DNA from: an uncultured Bacilli bacterium
GTDB lineage: Bacteria; Bacillota_I; Bacilli_A; RF39; UBA660
Direction of reading: 5' to 3'
NCBI GenBank assembly: GCA_934090935.1
Contig: CAKOKD010000001.1
Span: 364,181-428,180 of the forward strand
DNA length: 64,000 nt
Below the pieces are notes generated by a model. The model saw nothing but the letters and a program-made list of their open reading frames with translations. It was not told where the DNA came from and ran no database searches. Shown one piece after another: positions 52,127 through 61,556 of this stretch. The stretch's first letter is position 1. The number at the start of each line of letters is the position of its first letter. Made by a program: the position numbers and the translations under genes.

Positions 52127-52873
52127 ATGATTGAAATCAAGAATGTGAGTAAAGAGTTTAAAGAAAGAAAAACAAAGTCTTCTATTCTAGCGGATGATAA
52201 TATAAATCTAACTATTGAAGATGGATGTATTGTTGGTATTCTTGGACCAAATGGAGCTGGAAAAACCACTTTACTTAGAATGATTGCTGGAATACTTAGT
52301 CCAACAAAAGGAAGCATTTTATATGATGGTTTAGAGATTGAAAAAAATGATTTGAAAATAAAAAATGAAATAGCTTATCTTTCTGGAAATACTAAACTTT
52401 ATAATTCCATTACAGGCCGTGAACTTTTAAAGATGTTTGCCAATATTTATGGAATAGAAAAAGAATCGTGCGAAAAAAGAATTGAAGATATTATAAAAAG
52501 ACTTGATTTAAGCGCTTTTATAGATAAAAGAATTGGTATTTTATCAACTGGTCAAACTCAAAGAATAAATATAGCGAGATGTTTAATACATAAACCGAAA
52601 TATTATATATTGGATGAAGCTACAAGTGGTCTTGATATTATCGCGAGTCAAGTAATTCTTGATTTTATCAAAGAAGAGAAGACAAATGGATCAACTATAA
52701 TTTATTCAACTCATTATATGGAAGAGGCCGAAAATATATGCGATTATGTTGTTTTAATAATGAATGGTAAGATTATTGCCACTGGTACACCTGATGAGAT
52801 AAACAAACAAACGAAACAAAAAAATTTAAGAGATGCGTTTTTTACCTTGATTGGAGGTGTAAAAAATGATTAA
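52127..52873 (+). CDS. natA: ABC transporter ATP-binding protein (NatA-like)
   Basis: 248 aa. Walker A GPNGAGKTT, Q-loop region, signature LSTGQTQRINIARCLI (an LSTGQ variant as in NatA), Walker B YYILDEATSGLD and switch His in YSTHYMEEAE. AAGGAGG ribosome binding site. It overlaps its permease gene by 8 bases. The pair resembles NatAB, an Na+ or drug exporter; the substrate is unverified. Confidence 0.88.
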   Translation: MIEIKNVSKEFKERKTKSSILADDNINLTIEDGCIVGILGPNGAGKTTLLRMIAGILSPTKGSILYDGLEIEKNDLKIKNEIAYLSGNTKLYNSITGRELLKMFANIYGIEKESCEKRIEDIIKRLDLSAFIDKRIGILSTGQTQRINIARCLIHKPKYYILDEATSGLDIIASQVILDFIKEEKTNGSTIIYSTHYMEEAENICDYVVLIMNGKIIATGTPDEINKQTKQKNLRDAFFTLIGGVKND

Positions 52874-53996
52874 TGTGTTGAAAAAAGAGTTAAGAGAAAT
52901 ATTTAGAGATAAAAAATCTTTATCAATGATGTTAATTATTCCTTTTATGATTCCATTAATTATTATTGGAATGTCTTATCTTTTTGAAAATAATGTCAAT
53001 AAAAATGTTGAGGATTATAACAAAATAGGCTTTGCTTATGAGTTAAATGAAACTGAAAAATACTTGGCTGATAGCTTTAAAATAGATGTAGTAGAGGGCA
53101 GTAAAGAAGAACTTGAAAAGATGTATAAAGATGGAAGTATCAATCTTTATGTAACAAAGGATGAAAATCATTTTGAAACTTATGGTTATGAAAATGATAC
53201 ATCAAGTTATGCAATTGGATTAATCACCAGTTATTTTGAACAATATAAAAAGATTCTTCAAGAGGATTATTTGATGAATAAAAATATTAAACCAGATGAT
53301 GTTTTAAATATTATTACTCTTTCAAATGTTACTTTAGAGGAAGAAAACTTTTTTGGTAATTATATAGTTAGCTATGCTTTTATGTTCATACTTATGGCAG
53401 TGACAGTATCTTCAACTTATCCTGCTACAGATACAACAGCTGGCGAAAAGGAAAGAGGAACATTAGAAACTCTTTTAACTTTGCCAATAAGTTCAAAAAG
53501 CATAATAATTGGAAAATATATAAGTGTTGCTGTATCATCAATTATAACAGGAATAATCTCTTTAATGTTTGCATATTTTTCACTTATATATGCTGGAAAT
53601 ACATTCTCTATATATGATGGAGTGGATATATCTTTAAATCTAACTCAAGTGCTTCTTGCTGGTTTGATAATCATTGCATATGCATTCATGATAAGCGGCA
53701 TTTGTATAAGCATAGCGTCACGTGCTAAAACATTTAAAGAGGCTCAAAGTGCACTTGGACCAATCACTTTAGTGTCCATATTTCCAGGTATGATAGCTTT
53801 TTTCTTAAATGTAAAATCATCCATTTATTTGAGTATGATTCCTTTTATAAACTATACACTTCTATTTGATGATGTGACTAAAGGAAGCTTTGATATACTT
53901 AATATAGTTTTAATGTTTGTATCAACATTTATTATAATTATTCTGATGTTAGGAATTATTATAAAGCAATATAAATCGGAGAAAGTTTTATTCTAA
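52866..53996 (+). CDS. natB: ABC transporter permease (NatB-like, ABC-2 type)
   Basis: 376 aa. N-terminal helix after VLKKELREIFRDKKSLSMM, large extracytoplasmic loop (about 45-165), then five helices at the C-terminus. The ABC-2 motif AGEKERGTLETLLTLPISSKSIIIGKY is NatB-like. It partners the ATPase upstream. The terminator at 54014-54044 closes the operon. Confidence 0.88.
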   Translation: MINVLKKELREIFRDKKSLSMMLIIPFMIPLIIIGMSYLFENNVNKNVEDYNKIGFAYELNETEKYLADSFKIDVVEGSKEELEKMYKDGSINLYVTKDENHFETYGYENDTSSYAIGLITSYFEQYKKILQEDYLMNKNIKPDDVLNIITLSNVTLEEENFFGNYIVSYAFMFILMAVTVSSTYPATDTTAGEKERGTLETLLTLPISSKSIIIGKYISVAVSSIITGIISLMFAYFSLIYAGNTFSIYDGVDISLNLTQVLLAGLIIIAYAFMISGICISIASRAKTFKEAQSALGPITLVSIFPGMIAFFLNVKSSIYLSMIPFINYTLLFDDVTKGSFDILNIVLMFVSTFIIIILMLGIIIKQYKSEKVLF

Positions 53997-54013
53997 ATAT
54001 ATGATAAAGCCTT

Positions 54014-54044
54014 AAATTAGTTGTAAAGTCAACTAATTTTTTTA
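54014..54044 (+). terminator. Terminator after natAB
   Basis: AAATTAGTTG/CAACTAATTT stem with a 6-base loop, followed by T residues. Confidence 0.88.
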
Positions 54045-54089
54045 ATATTTATACTAAAAATGATGATATAGTTATAATAGGTGGTATGT

Positions 54090-55574
54090 ATGGAAGAATT
54101 AAGCAATATTTTAGAAAAACTAAAAACTAGCATTGATAATTATGGTGGAGATGCTTTAAAGATTGTTGATGCTTTAAATGCAATAAATGATATTGCTATA
54201 GGAACTATAGAAACCGATGCAATGAAGAGTTTTATTGATTCTCTTTTAAGCATACCAGCTTTTGATGAATATGATGAGGTTTTTTCAAGCTTTAAAGAAA
54301 CAATATATTTAGATAGATTATCTAATTCTAAAAAAGCAAGAGGTAAAATGATTTCTTTAGAAAAAGATGTTATAAATGTCTTGAAATCATCAAATGTGTT
54401 TGATCCATCGATAAATAAGGGATTGATGTCTTTCTTTAAAGGAGTTAATAGCATTCAAAGTGTGACAAATTTAGAGAAAAAGAATAAAGAAAGATTGAAA
54501 ATAGAATATGAATATGATTCATTGATGTTTGATTATAAACGTTACAAAGAGGCAGGTTTAATTGATGGAGTTAAAGAAGTACAAGATATTTTTGGAGGAA
54601 TAAAAATCGTTCCATTTGAAATTCCAAGCAAAGAAATGGTTGATGAGAAGAATAGACTTGATCAAAAACTTAATGAATTTAAGAGAGTAAAAGAGATGAT
54701 TGAAAAAAATCCAGAATTTACTTCAACCATAAAAAGTGTTTATCCTAAAACTTTAAATAAACTTGATGAGTATATTGAGGAATATGAGTTAAAAGTAAAA
54801 ATGGTTAATGAAAGTCTTGGTAAGACGGATTATAAAGAAATTAAAGAGGCTGTATTAAATGCAAGATTGGAACATCTTGAAAAACGTGATGAAAAAGATT
54901 TAAATAAAGAAAACATTTTAGAAGCTAAAAAGGCTGAACTTGAAAATTTAAAGGTGCAAAATCCACCTAATTATTCAAGAATTGAAGCTTTACAGGCTGA
55001 GATAAAATCTTTAGAAGAAGAAAATAAGGAAGAAAATACTTTAGATGATCAAAAAGATGAGGAATTATCTGAGGAAAAAAACACTTTTGAAAAGAGTGAT
55101 GATGAAGAAATTCTAGAAAAGGCATCATTTATTGATTTGCGTGATGAAGCTTCTAAAAGAATATTTGAGGAAAACCCAAATGCACTTGAGCAACTTGGAG
55201 CTTTAAAATATGAAGAATTAGTTAATGAATATATGCATAGAATAAGAGATGAGAGAGTTAAAAATCGTGATCTAAAGGACGTAGAATTTGACCTTTATAA
55301 ACAGGATAGGACTTTGACAGATGAAGTAGAAGATAAAAACTTTGATGAATATTCTAAAAAAATAGAGGAATATGAAAATGTTGCTAACATGTATATAGAA
55401 AAAGAAAATGAAATATTGGATGAATCTTTAAAAAATGGTGATGAATTTAAATCTATGCTTGAAGAACTTGAACAAAAAGATGTAATTGACTTAAGCGACT
55501 ATGAAAGATTGCTTGAAGAACTTGATAAAGAAGAAATATTATCTTATGAAGAAGCTTCAAGAAAGTTGGCGTAG
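54090..55574 (+). CDS. Long cytoplasmic coiled-coil protein, unknown
   Basis: About 494 aa from ATG 54090 (AGGTGG 5 bases upstream). No signal, no transmembrane segment. The first 170 residues are helical, with a G-G-D-A-L-K-I-V-D-A-L segment; 190-330 is a coiled coil with many E and K (AEIKSLEEENKEEN); the rest is acidic helix. I do not recognise a family. Followed by an A/T gap and a small membrane-protein gene. Confidence 0.7.
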   Translation: MEELSNILEKLKTSIDNYGGDALKIVDALNAINDIAIGTIETDAMKSFIDSLLSIPAFDEYDEVFSSFKETIYLDRLSNSKKARGKMISLEKDVINVLKSSNVFDPSINKGLMSFFKGVNSIQSVTNLEKKNKERLKIEYEYDSLMFDYKRYKEAGLIDGVKEVQDIFGGIKIVPFEIPSKEMVDEKNRLDQKLNEFKRVKEMIEKNPEFTSTIKSVYPKTLNKLDEYIEEYELKVKMVNESLGKTDYKEIKEAVLNARLEHLEKRDEKDLNKENILEAKKAELENLKVQNPPNYSRIEALQAEIKSLEEENKEENTLDDQKDEELSEEKNTFEKSDDEEILEKASFIDLRDEASKRIFEENPNALEQLGALKYEELVNEYMHRIRDERVKNRDLKDVEFDLYKQDRTLTDEVEDKNFDEYSKKIEEYENVANMYIEKENEILDESLKNGDEFKSMLEELEQKDVIDLSDYERLLEELDKEEILSYEEASRKLA

Positions 55575-55635
55575 TAACTATTTATTTTCATTTTATTAGA
55601 TATGACTTTTATTGTTAAAAGAAAGGAAAATATAA

Positions 55636-56289
55636 ATGAAGAAAATATTGATTATTATAGGTCTTACTTTTTTTATCTTAGTTGGAATTTTTACTATATA
55701 TTTTTTACCAAAAGAAAGTAATCAAGAAAATAATGTTGAAGAAAAAAATATCATTACTATAAATTCAATAACTGAAAAAGTTTTTAAAGAGGAATTCACT
55801 ACATTGATGAAAAAAAGTGATGCCGTGGTAAAAGGTAAAGTGGTATCTGTAAATTTTGAAACTTTTGCAGGTAATGCTTGGACAAAAATCACATTACACA
55901 TTGATGATGTCTTTAAAGGAGAAATTAAAAAAAATAAAGATATTGATTTATATTATCTTGGTGGATATATTTCATTAAATGATCACATTAACTTTTATAA
56001 AGATTCAGAAAGGTTTTCTAATTTAAGTGCAAAGGAAAAAGCCAATACAGTTCTTAAAGAAATAGTAGATGGAGAAGAATTTATTACAAAAGATGAAGAA
56101 TTAATTTTATGCATTGTAAAAACGACAGAAGAATCCCCTTTACCTAAAGGAAGCTATGAGCGTCTTTATGCTTCAGGTATGTTAAAAGAAAAAGATAAAC
56201 AATTTGTTCAAGTATATGGAGAATTTGAACCAAAGTTTACAATTGATAAAAATAAATTAAATAATATAAAGGAATTAATTAACGAATAA
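55636..56289 (+). CDS. Membrane-anchored extracellular protein, unknown
   Basis: 217 aa. One N-terminal helix (3-24), then a soluble domain: EEFTTLMKKSDAVVKGKVVSVNFETF.. TKITLHIDDVFKGEIKKNKDIDLYYLGG. The A-V-V-K-G-K-V pattern and repeated strands recall secreted proteins of Bacillota with an OB-like fold, but no family is assigned. The terminator at 56309-56342 follows. Confidence 0.65.
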   Translation: MKKILIIIGLTFFILVGIFTIYFLPKESNQENNVEEKNIITINSITEKVFKEEFTTLMKKSDAVVKGKVVSVNFETFAGNAWTKITLHIDDVFKGEIKKNKDIDLYYLGGYISLNDHINFYKDSERFSNLSAKEKANTVLKEIVDGEEFITKDEELILCIVKTTEESPLPKGSYERLYASGMLKEKDKQFVQVYGEFEPKFTIDKNKLNNIKELINE

Positions 56290-56308
56290 AAAATATTTGT
56301 TATTATAG

Positions 56309-56342
56309 AAGTGTAATAAATCAATAATTACACTTTTTTTTA
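56309..56342 (+). terminator. Terminator after 55636 gene
   Basis: AAGTGTAAT/ATTACACTT stem followed by T8. Confidence 0.85.
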
Positions 56343-56349
56343 TTTCTTT

Positions 56350-56376
56350 GTGACTTTTAATTAGTCTAAATCGTTG
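56350..56376 (+). promoter_or_regulatory. Possible ECF-type autoregulatory promoter
   Basis: GTGACTTTT (56350-56358) and TCGTTG (56371-56376) resemble the -35 (TGTAACTTTT) and -10 (CGT.) boxes of many ECF sigma promoters, just before the sigma gene. A weak motif call. Confidence 0.4.
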
Positions 56377-56407
56377 TTAGGTTGAAAAAGATGATGGAGT
56401 GATTATA

Positions 56408-56869
56408 ATGAATGAACGTTTTAATGAATTATATCAGCTATATAAAAATGATATATATAGACTCGCATATAGTTATTTATTAAATGAACAAGATTCAGAA
56501 GATGTAATTCAAAAAGTTTATATAAAATTGTATAACAACAAAAAGATATTAGCGCTTTCAAATAATGAAGCAAAAAGATGGTTATTTAGAATATGTATAA
56601 ATGAATCAAAGGATATTTTAAAGTCTCCTTGGAAAAAATTAAAGGCAACTATAAATAATGATATAAAAGATAATAATATAAAAAATGATTCTTTAGTAGA
56701 TGCTTTAAACAACATAAATCCTGATTTTAGAATACCCTTATATTTATTTTATTATGAAGGATATAGTATAAAAGAAATTGCTAATCAGTTAAAAAAAAGT
56801 GAGTCAGCAATAAAAATGCGTTTATTGAGAGGAAAAGAAGCATTAAAAAAAGAAATGGAGGGAGTATAA
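56408..56869 (+). CDS. ECF-type RNA polymerase sigma factor
   Basis: About 153 aa from ATG 56408 (GGAGTGAT site). Sigma2 region YKNDIYRLAYSYLLNEQDSEDVIQKVYIKLY and sigma4 region RIPLYLFYYEGYSIKEIANQLKKSESAIKMRLLRGKEALKKEM with its helix-turn-helix. There is no sigma3, so it is ECF (group 4). Its stop is directly followed by the membrane-protein partner, as in sigma/anti-sigma pairs. The signal is unknown. Confidence 0.92.
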   Translation: MNERFNELYQLYKNDIYRLAYSYLLNEQDSEDVIQKVYIKLYNNKKILALSNNEAKRWLFRICINESKDILKSPWKKLKATINNDIKDNNIKNDSLVDALNNINPDFRIPLYLFYYEGYSIKEIANQLKKSESAIKMRLLRGKEALKKEMEGV

Positions 56870-57703
56870 ATGAATAAATTAAATGATCGCTTTAATAATA
56901 CTTTTGATAACATTAAGTTATCTGAATCGCAATCGAATGACTTAAATCAAAGGATTATCCTTGGTTACAAAAAAAGGAAAAGAAATAAGAAAATCATTTT
57001 TTCTATACTGCTTGTTACTACTATGATATTAGTTGGAACGGGTATAACTTATGCTGAAGAAATCAAAGAAATTGTTACATCAATATTTACCAAGTCTTAT
57101 ACCGAAAAAGTTGATGATAATGATGTTCAAAAAATCAAATTAAAATATAATGGTGTTAAAGAAATAAATTATAATGCTGATTTGAAAGAGCCAATTGGTG
57201 GTGGCATTGATTCTTTCAATAATGAACCAATAGATAAAGATAGTTATTCAATGTATACATATGAAGAACTAGAAAAAGAATTGGGTATAAAACTTTTAAG
57301 AAATGATTTATTTAAAAGAGATAAATTTATTTTAAAAAGGTTAGAAAAGAAAGATGGGAAAATAGCAACTATAAGTCTTTATATGACTAATGTTTTTAAG
57401 TATGATAATAAGGAAAACAAAAATGTATCTTTTGTTAGTTTTAATATTTTAATAAAAACTAAGTATGCTGAAAGGAAAGAAAACAGTGAACTAAATCATG
57501 GAAACTATACTGATGAAACTATTCCAAAATATAAGGTAGGAAAGCTTGGCACAATGGCTTATGGAATTGAATATGGAAGGAGAAGAAGCGTTTATATGGA
57601 ATATGATGATGTTCTATATAGTTTTACTTTAAGTACAGGAGCAGATTATCGTGATAAACCTGATGAAGAAGTTCAGAAGATATTAGATGGATTTCATTAT
57701 TGA
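56870..57703 (+). CDS. Membrane partner of ECF sigma (probable anti-sigma)
   Basis: 277 aa. Cytoplasmic N-terminus of about 38 residues (KLSESQSNDLNQRIILGYKKRKR), one helix (about 39-60), and an extracytoplasmic domain of about 210 residues with YTYEELEKELGIKLLRND and the C-terminal DVLYSFTLSTGADYRDKPDEEVQKILDGF. No zinc-binding anti-sigma motif (HxxxCxxC) is seen. The call is from position and topology. Confidence 0.72.
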   Translation: MNKLNDRFNNTFDNIKLSESQSNDLNQRIILGYKKRKRNKKIIFSILLVTTMILVGTGITYAEEIKEIVTSIFTKSYTEKVDDNDVQKIKLKYNGVKEINYNADLKEPIGGGIDSFNNEPIDKDSYSMYTYEELEKELGIKLLRNDLFKRDKFILKRLEKKDGKIATISLYMTNVFKYDNKENKNVSFVSFNILIKTKYAERKENSELNHGNYTDETIPKYKVGKLGTMAYGIEYGRRRSVYMEYDDVLYSFTLSTGADYRDKPDEEVQKILDGFHY

Positions 57704-57796
57704 GAAGTGTAACGTTAGAATTCCACTTTTTTAGTTTAGTATATGTAATAAATTTAAATATGACACATATATTTTAACTATAAAGGAGAGGTAATT

Positions 57797-59275
57797 ATGG
57801 AGATGAAAGACATAATTAAAGATATATCCGCAAGAGGAAACGGATCAATATATCTAGGAGTTGTTGGTACAGTTAGAACTGGTAAATCAACTTTTATAAA
57901 AAAAGTAATTGAAAATTTAGTCGTTCCAAATATAGAAGACGAATATGATAAGAAAAAATGTTTAGATGAAATTCCTCAATCATCAAATGGAAAACAGATT
58001 ATGACTACTGAGCCAAAATTTGTTCCATCACAAGGGGCCGTAATTAAAATAGATGACTTTAAAACAAACATCAAACTTATTGACTGTGTTGGTTATGTTA
58101 TTGATGGAGCAATCGGGTATGAAGATGCTGAATCTAATCCTAGATTAGTAAATACGCCTTGGTACCCAGAAGCGATTCCGTTTATCGAGGCAGCTGAAAT
58201 TGGAACTGAAAAAGTTATAAAAGATCATTCCACAATTGGTATTGTTATAACTACTGATGGATCTTTTGGTGAGTTTAAAAGAAGTGATTATATAGATGGT
58301 GAAACTAAAGTAATTGAAGAACTTAAAAGTATAAATAAACCATTTATTGTTATTCTTAACACTACTCATACAGATAATCCAGATACATTAAAGATAAAGA
58401 TGGAAATTGAAGAAAAACATGGAGTAAAAGTAATTCCTTTAAATGTTGAAGCTATGGGTAAAAAAGAAATCAATGATATTTTAAGAAGTGCAATTGATGA
58501 ATTTCCAATTGTTGATGTTGAAGTAAAACTTCCTGAATGGGTACACGTTTTACCAAACAAAAATGAAATTAAAATGCATTATCTAAATAAAATAAAAGAA
58601 AGCGTTGTTAACGTCAATAAAATGGGTGATGTTAATTCGATAATCAATTATTATACTGATTCGGATATTATATCTCGAGCTTACATAAGTGAATTTGATG
58701 CTGGTACAGGTGTTGTTTCCCTAAACCTTGATAGTTCTGATGAGCTTTATAATGAAACCTTAAAGAATATTGTCGGATATTCAAATGTAAGTAAAGCAAG
58801 TATCTTAAAAGTATTCTCTAGATATCATGAAAGTGAAGAAGAAAATAAATGCTTATCTGAAGCTTTAAAGATGGCTCATGGATGTGGATATGGAATTGTT
58901 TATCCAACATTAAAAGATATGATGCTTGAAAAACCAGAAATCATAAAACAAGGTACACGTTATGGAGTAAGATTAAAAGCTAAAGCTAGTTCAATTCATA
59001 TGATTAAGGTTGATGTTGAATCCACTTTTGAACCAATCATTGGAACTGAAGTTCAATCAAAAGAGTTAATTGACTATATTATGAGAGATTATAATGATGA
59101 TCCTACAAGTATTTGGAAAAGTGAAATATTTGGTAGAAGCCTAGATGAAATCGTTAAAGAAGGTATTCAAACTAAATTAATGATGATGAAAGATTCTACT
59201 CGTTATAAACTTTCAAGCACGGTTAGTAAGATTGTAAATAAAGGTTCTGACAAATTAATTGCTATCGTATTATAG
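57797..59275 (+). CDS. spoIVA: Stage IV sporulation protein A, coat morphogenetic ATPase
   Basis: 492 aa, the usual length. Walker A GTVRTGKST near residue 25, KQIMTTEPKFVPS, IDCVGYVIDGAIGYED, ITTDGSF and LNTTHTDN (TRAFAC-like G motifs), and the long C-terminal domain. SpoIVA polymerises on the mother-cell face of the forespore membrane as the coat base. Upstream, CATATATT (about 57763-57770) could be a sigma-E -10. GGAGAGG ribosome binding site. Confidence 0.97.
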   Translation: MEMKDIIKDISARGNGSIYLGVVGTVRTGKSTFIKKVIENLVVPNIEDEYDKKKCLDEIPQSSNGKQIMTTEPKFVPSQGAVIKIDDFKTNIKLIDCVGYVIDGAIGYEDAESNPRLVNTPWYPEAIPFIEAAEIGTEKVIKDHSTIGIVITTDGSFGEFKRSDYIDGETKVIEELKSINKPFIVILNTTHTDNPDTLKIKMEIEEKHGVKVIPLNVEAMGKKEINDILRSAIDEFPIVDVEVKLPEWVHVLPNKNEIKMHYLNKIKESVVNVNKMGDVNSIINYYTDSDIISRAYISEFDAGTGVVSLNLDSSDELYNETLKNIVGYSNVSKASILKVFSRYHESEEENKCLSEALKMAHGCGYGIVYPTLKDMMLEKPEIIKQGTRYGVRLKAKASSIHMIKVDVESTFEPIIGTEVQSKELIDYIMRDYNDDPTSIWKSEIFGRSLDEIVKEGIQTKLMMMKDSTRYKLSSTVSKIVNKGSDKLIAIVL

Positions 59276-59287
59276 TAAATAAAATGT

Positions 59288-59317
59288 AAAAGAATATGTA
59301 AAGTATTCTTTTTTTTA
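59288..59317 (+). terminator. Terminator after spoIVA
   Basis: AAGAATA/TATTCTT stem with a 7-base loop and T residues. Confidence 0.8.
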
Positions 59318-59349
59318 TTCTTTAACTTTATAATAAAAGTGGTGATATC

Positions 59350-60066
59350 ATGAAAGATTTACACAGCCATTTTTTATATGGTGTTGATGACGGCTCAAAA
59401 AGTTTAGAAGAAACAAAAGAAATGCTTAAAAATGCTCATGAATGTGGTGTTACAGATATTGTTTTTACACCTCATTATATTGATGAATCCAAATACGTAA
59501 GTGAAGTAAGTGAAAACGAAAAAATATTTAATACTATAAAGGAAACTGCTGAATATTTAAATATAAATATCTATTTAGGTAATGAAGTATATATCAGCAA
59601 TAATATTTTAAAACTTTATAAAGAGAAAAAACTTACAACAATAAATAATAGCCGATATATGTTGATTGAAATACCAATGCATTCTAAGATAAATGAAGTA
59701 AAATCAATCTTTTTTGAACTTATAAGCAATGGTATAGTTCCAATACTTGCTCATCCAGAAAGGTATGAAGCTTACTATAAGGATTATGAATTTTTTTATA
59801 CATTAAGAAGTATGGGAGTTTTAATGCAAATCAACTTTGCTTCTTTAGTTGGATTATACGGTCGTCATGCTAAGACAATGGCTAAAAATCTTTTAAAACT
59901 TAATCTTATCAGTTTTGTTGGAAGCGATATTCATCATCCTGATAATCGTTTCAATTATTTAAAAAAATGTGAAAAAATAATTTTAAAATGTGTTGGTGTT
60001 GAAAAAAGTAAAGCCATACTAGAGGATAACTTTACAAAAGTTATAAAAAATGAAGAAATAAAATAG
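59350..60066 (+). CDS. cpsB: CpsB-type PHP-domain tyrosine phosphatase
   Basis: 238 aa. MKDLHSHFLYGVDDGSKSLEET (metal-binding HxH and D), TPHYID, EVYISNN, ILAHPERYEAY and VGSDIHHPDNR are PHP-domain ligands in order. CpsB/CapC/YwqE enzymes dephosphorylate the BY-kinase CpsD, which is the next gene. The system regulates capsule or EPS synthesis and export. Start ATG with GGTGAT site. Confidence 0.93.
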   Translation: MKDLHSHFLYGVDDGSKSLEETKEMLKNAHECGVTDIVFTPHYIDESKYVSEVSENEKIFNTIKETAEYLNINIYLGNEVYISNNILKLYKEKKLTTINNSRYMLIEIPMHSKINEVKSIFFELISNGIVPILAHPERYEAYYKDYEFFYTLRSMGVLMQINFASLVGLYGRHAKTMAKNLLKLNLISFVGSDIHHPDNRFNYLKKCEKIILKCVGVEKSKAILEDNFTKVIKNEEIK

Positions 60067-60109
60067 TTATTCATGATATAATAACTATATAATAAAAAGG
60101 TGGATTTAT

Positions 60110-60790
60110 ATGTTAGAAGAATTAAATATGTTATCTAATCCTAAATCAAGAGTAGCTGAAGCTGTTAAAACAATCAGAACTAATCTTGAATTTAGTCTAG
60201 CGAGTGGAAATGGTAAAAAAATTATGCTTACCTCCACTGAACCGGGTGAAGGGAAGAGTTTTATAGCTGCATCTCTTGCTCAAAGCTACGCATTATCCGG
60301 TAAAAAAGTTTTAATAATCGACTGTGATCTTCGTAGAGGAAGACAATATGAAATATTTGGGGTTTCTAATGGAAAAGGATTGTCCAATATTTTAATATCA
60401 GATCTATCGGGAGTAAAAATTGAAACAATAAAAACTAAACTAAAAGGAGTTTACTTACTTCCAAGTGGGACAATACCTCCTAATCCAAGTGAGCTTTTAG
60501 AAAGCAAACGAATGGGAAAACTTATCGATATTCTTGAAAAAAATTATGATATTATTATCTTTGATTGCCCTCCAGTAGTTGGTTTATCTGATGCTTTAGT
60601 TGTAACTAAGTATGTTGATTCTACTGTGATTGTTGTTTCTTATAAACAAACAAGTGAAGATATGCTTAAAAAAACCGTAAAAGCATTAGAAGGCGTCAAT
60701 GCTCGTATAGCTGGAGTTATTTTAAATAAGGTTCCTGCAACTAAAAATGGATACTATAACAAGTATTATGATGCATATTATGGAGGTTAA
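60110..60790 (+). CDS. cpsD: CpsD-type bacterial tyrosine kinase
   Basis: 226 aa. Walker A STEPGEGKS, Walker A' VLIIDCDLRRG and Walker B IIIFDCPP characterise BY-kinases. The C-terminal tyrosine cluster NGYYNKYYDAYYGG is the autophosphorylation tail. It works with the membrane adaptor CpsC (next gene) and phosphatase CpsB (previous gene). Confidence 0.95.
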   Translation: MLEELNMLSNPKSRVAEAVKTIRTNLEFSLASGNGKKIMLTSTEPGEGKSFIAASLAQSYALSGKKVLIIDCDLRRGRQYEIFGVSNGKGLSNILISDLSGVKIETIKTKLKGVYLLPSGTIPPNPSELLESKRMGKLIDILEKNYDIIIFDCPPVVGLSDALVVTKYVDSTVIVVSYKQTSEDMLKKTVKALEGVNARIAGVILNKVPATKNGYYNKYYDAYYGG

Positions 60791-60792
60791 TT

Positions 60793-61524
60793 ATGGAAGA
60801 ATTAGATATAACTCAATTGTTTAATTATTTTAAATCTAAGATAATATATATTTTCTTTGCTGCATCGATATTCTTTTGTTTATCAAGCATTTATGTTAAT
60901 AAGTTTAGAGTACCAAAGTATACAAGTGAAACAACGATTCTTTTAAATCAAGCAAATGAAAATGCGGCTATTAATACAAGCGATATTAACTTAAATAAGT
61001 CACTTGTTACAACCTATGGAGAAATAATAAAGAGCAAAAGAGTCCTTAATCAGGTAATCGAAAAACTAAATTTAGATTTAACCTATAAAGAATTAAATTC
61101 TATGGTAAGTGTAGGGGAAATCACTGATACTTCAATAATAAGTATTAAAGTAACCGATGAGGATAATGATCTTGCATGTTCTATCGCGAATGAAATAGCT
61201 GATGTTTTTGCATCAGAAATAGTTTCTATTTATAAAATTGAAAACATAAGTACAATCGATAAAGCTGAAGTTAGTGAGATTCCATCATCCGCATCAACTT
61301 TAAAAATCGTATCGATAGGAACTCTTTTAGGAGTGGTTTTATCAGTTATGATTATATTCATCTCCTTCTACTTTGATAATACGATTAAAGATGAAGAAAA
61401 AATTGAAAGCATTACTAATCTACCAGTTATCGGAGTTGTACCGATAAGTTCTAGAGTAAAAAATGGGCATCATGAAAAACATGAAGAGGAGTTAACACTT
61501 CCAATTGCTAAAAAGAATAAGTAG
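60793..61524 (+). CDS. cpsC: CpsC-type Wzz chain-length/kinase adaptor
   Basis: 243 aa. Two transmembrane helices (about 18-36 and 178-196) flanking a Wzz domain (VPKYTSETTILLNQANENAAINTSDINLNKSLVTTYGEI..). The P-S-S-A-S-T-L before helix 2 is the family's proline-rich motif. It activates CpsD at the membrane. No glycosyltransferase, Wzx or Wzy follows within the window, which is unusual. Confidence 0.93.
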   Translation: MEELDITQLFNYFKSKIIYIFFAASIFFCLSSIYVNKFRVPKYTSETTILLNQANENAAINTSDINLNKSLVTTYGEIIKSKRVLNQVIEKLNLDLTYKELNSMVSVGEITDTSIISIKVTDEDNDLACSIANEIADVFASEIVSIYKIENISTIDKAEVSEIPSSASTLKIVSIGTLLGVVLSVMIIFISFYFDNTIKDEEKIESITNLPVIGVVPISSRVKNGHHEKHEEELTLPIAKKNK

Positions 61525-61556
61525 GATAAAAAGCTATTTTCGTTTAAGGTGATGAA

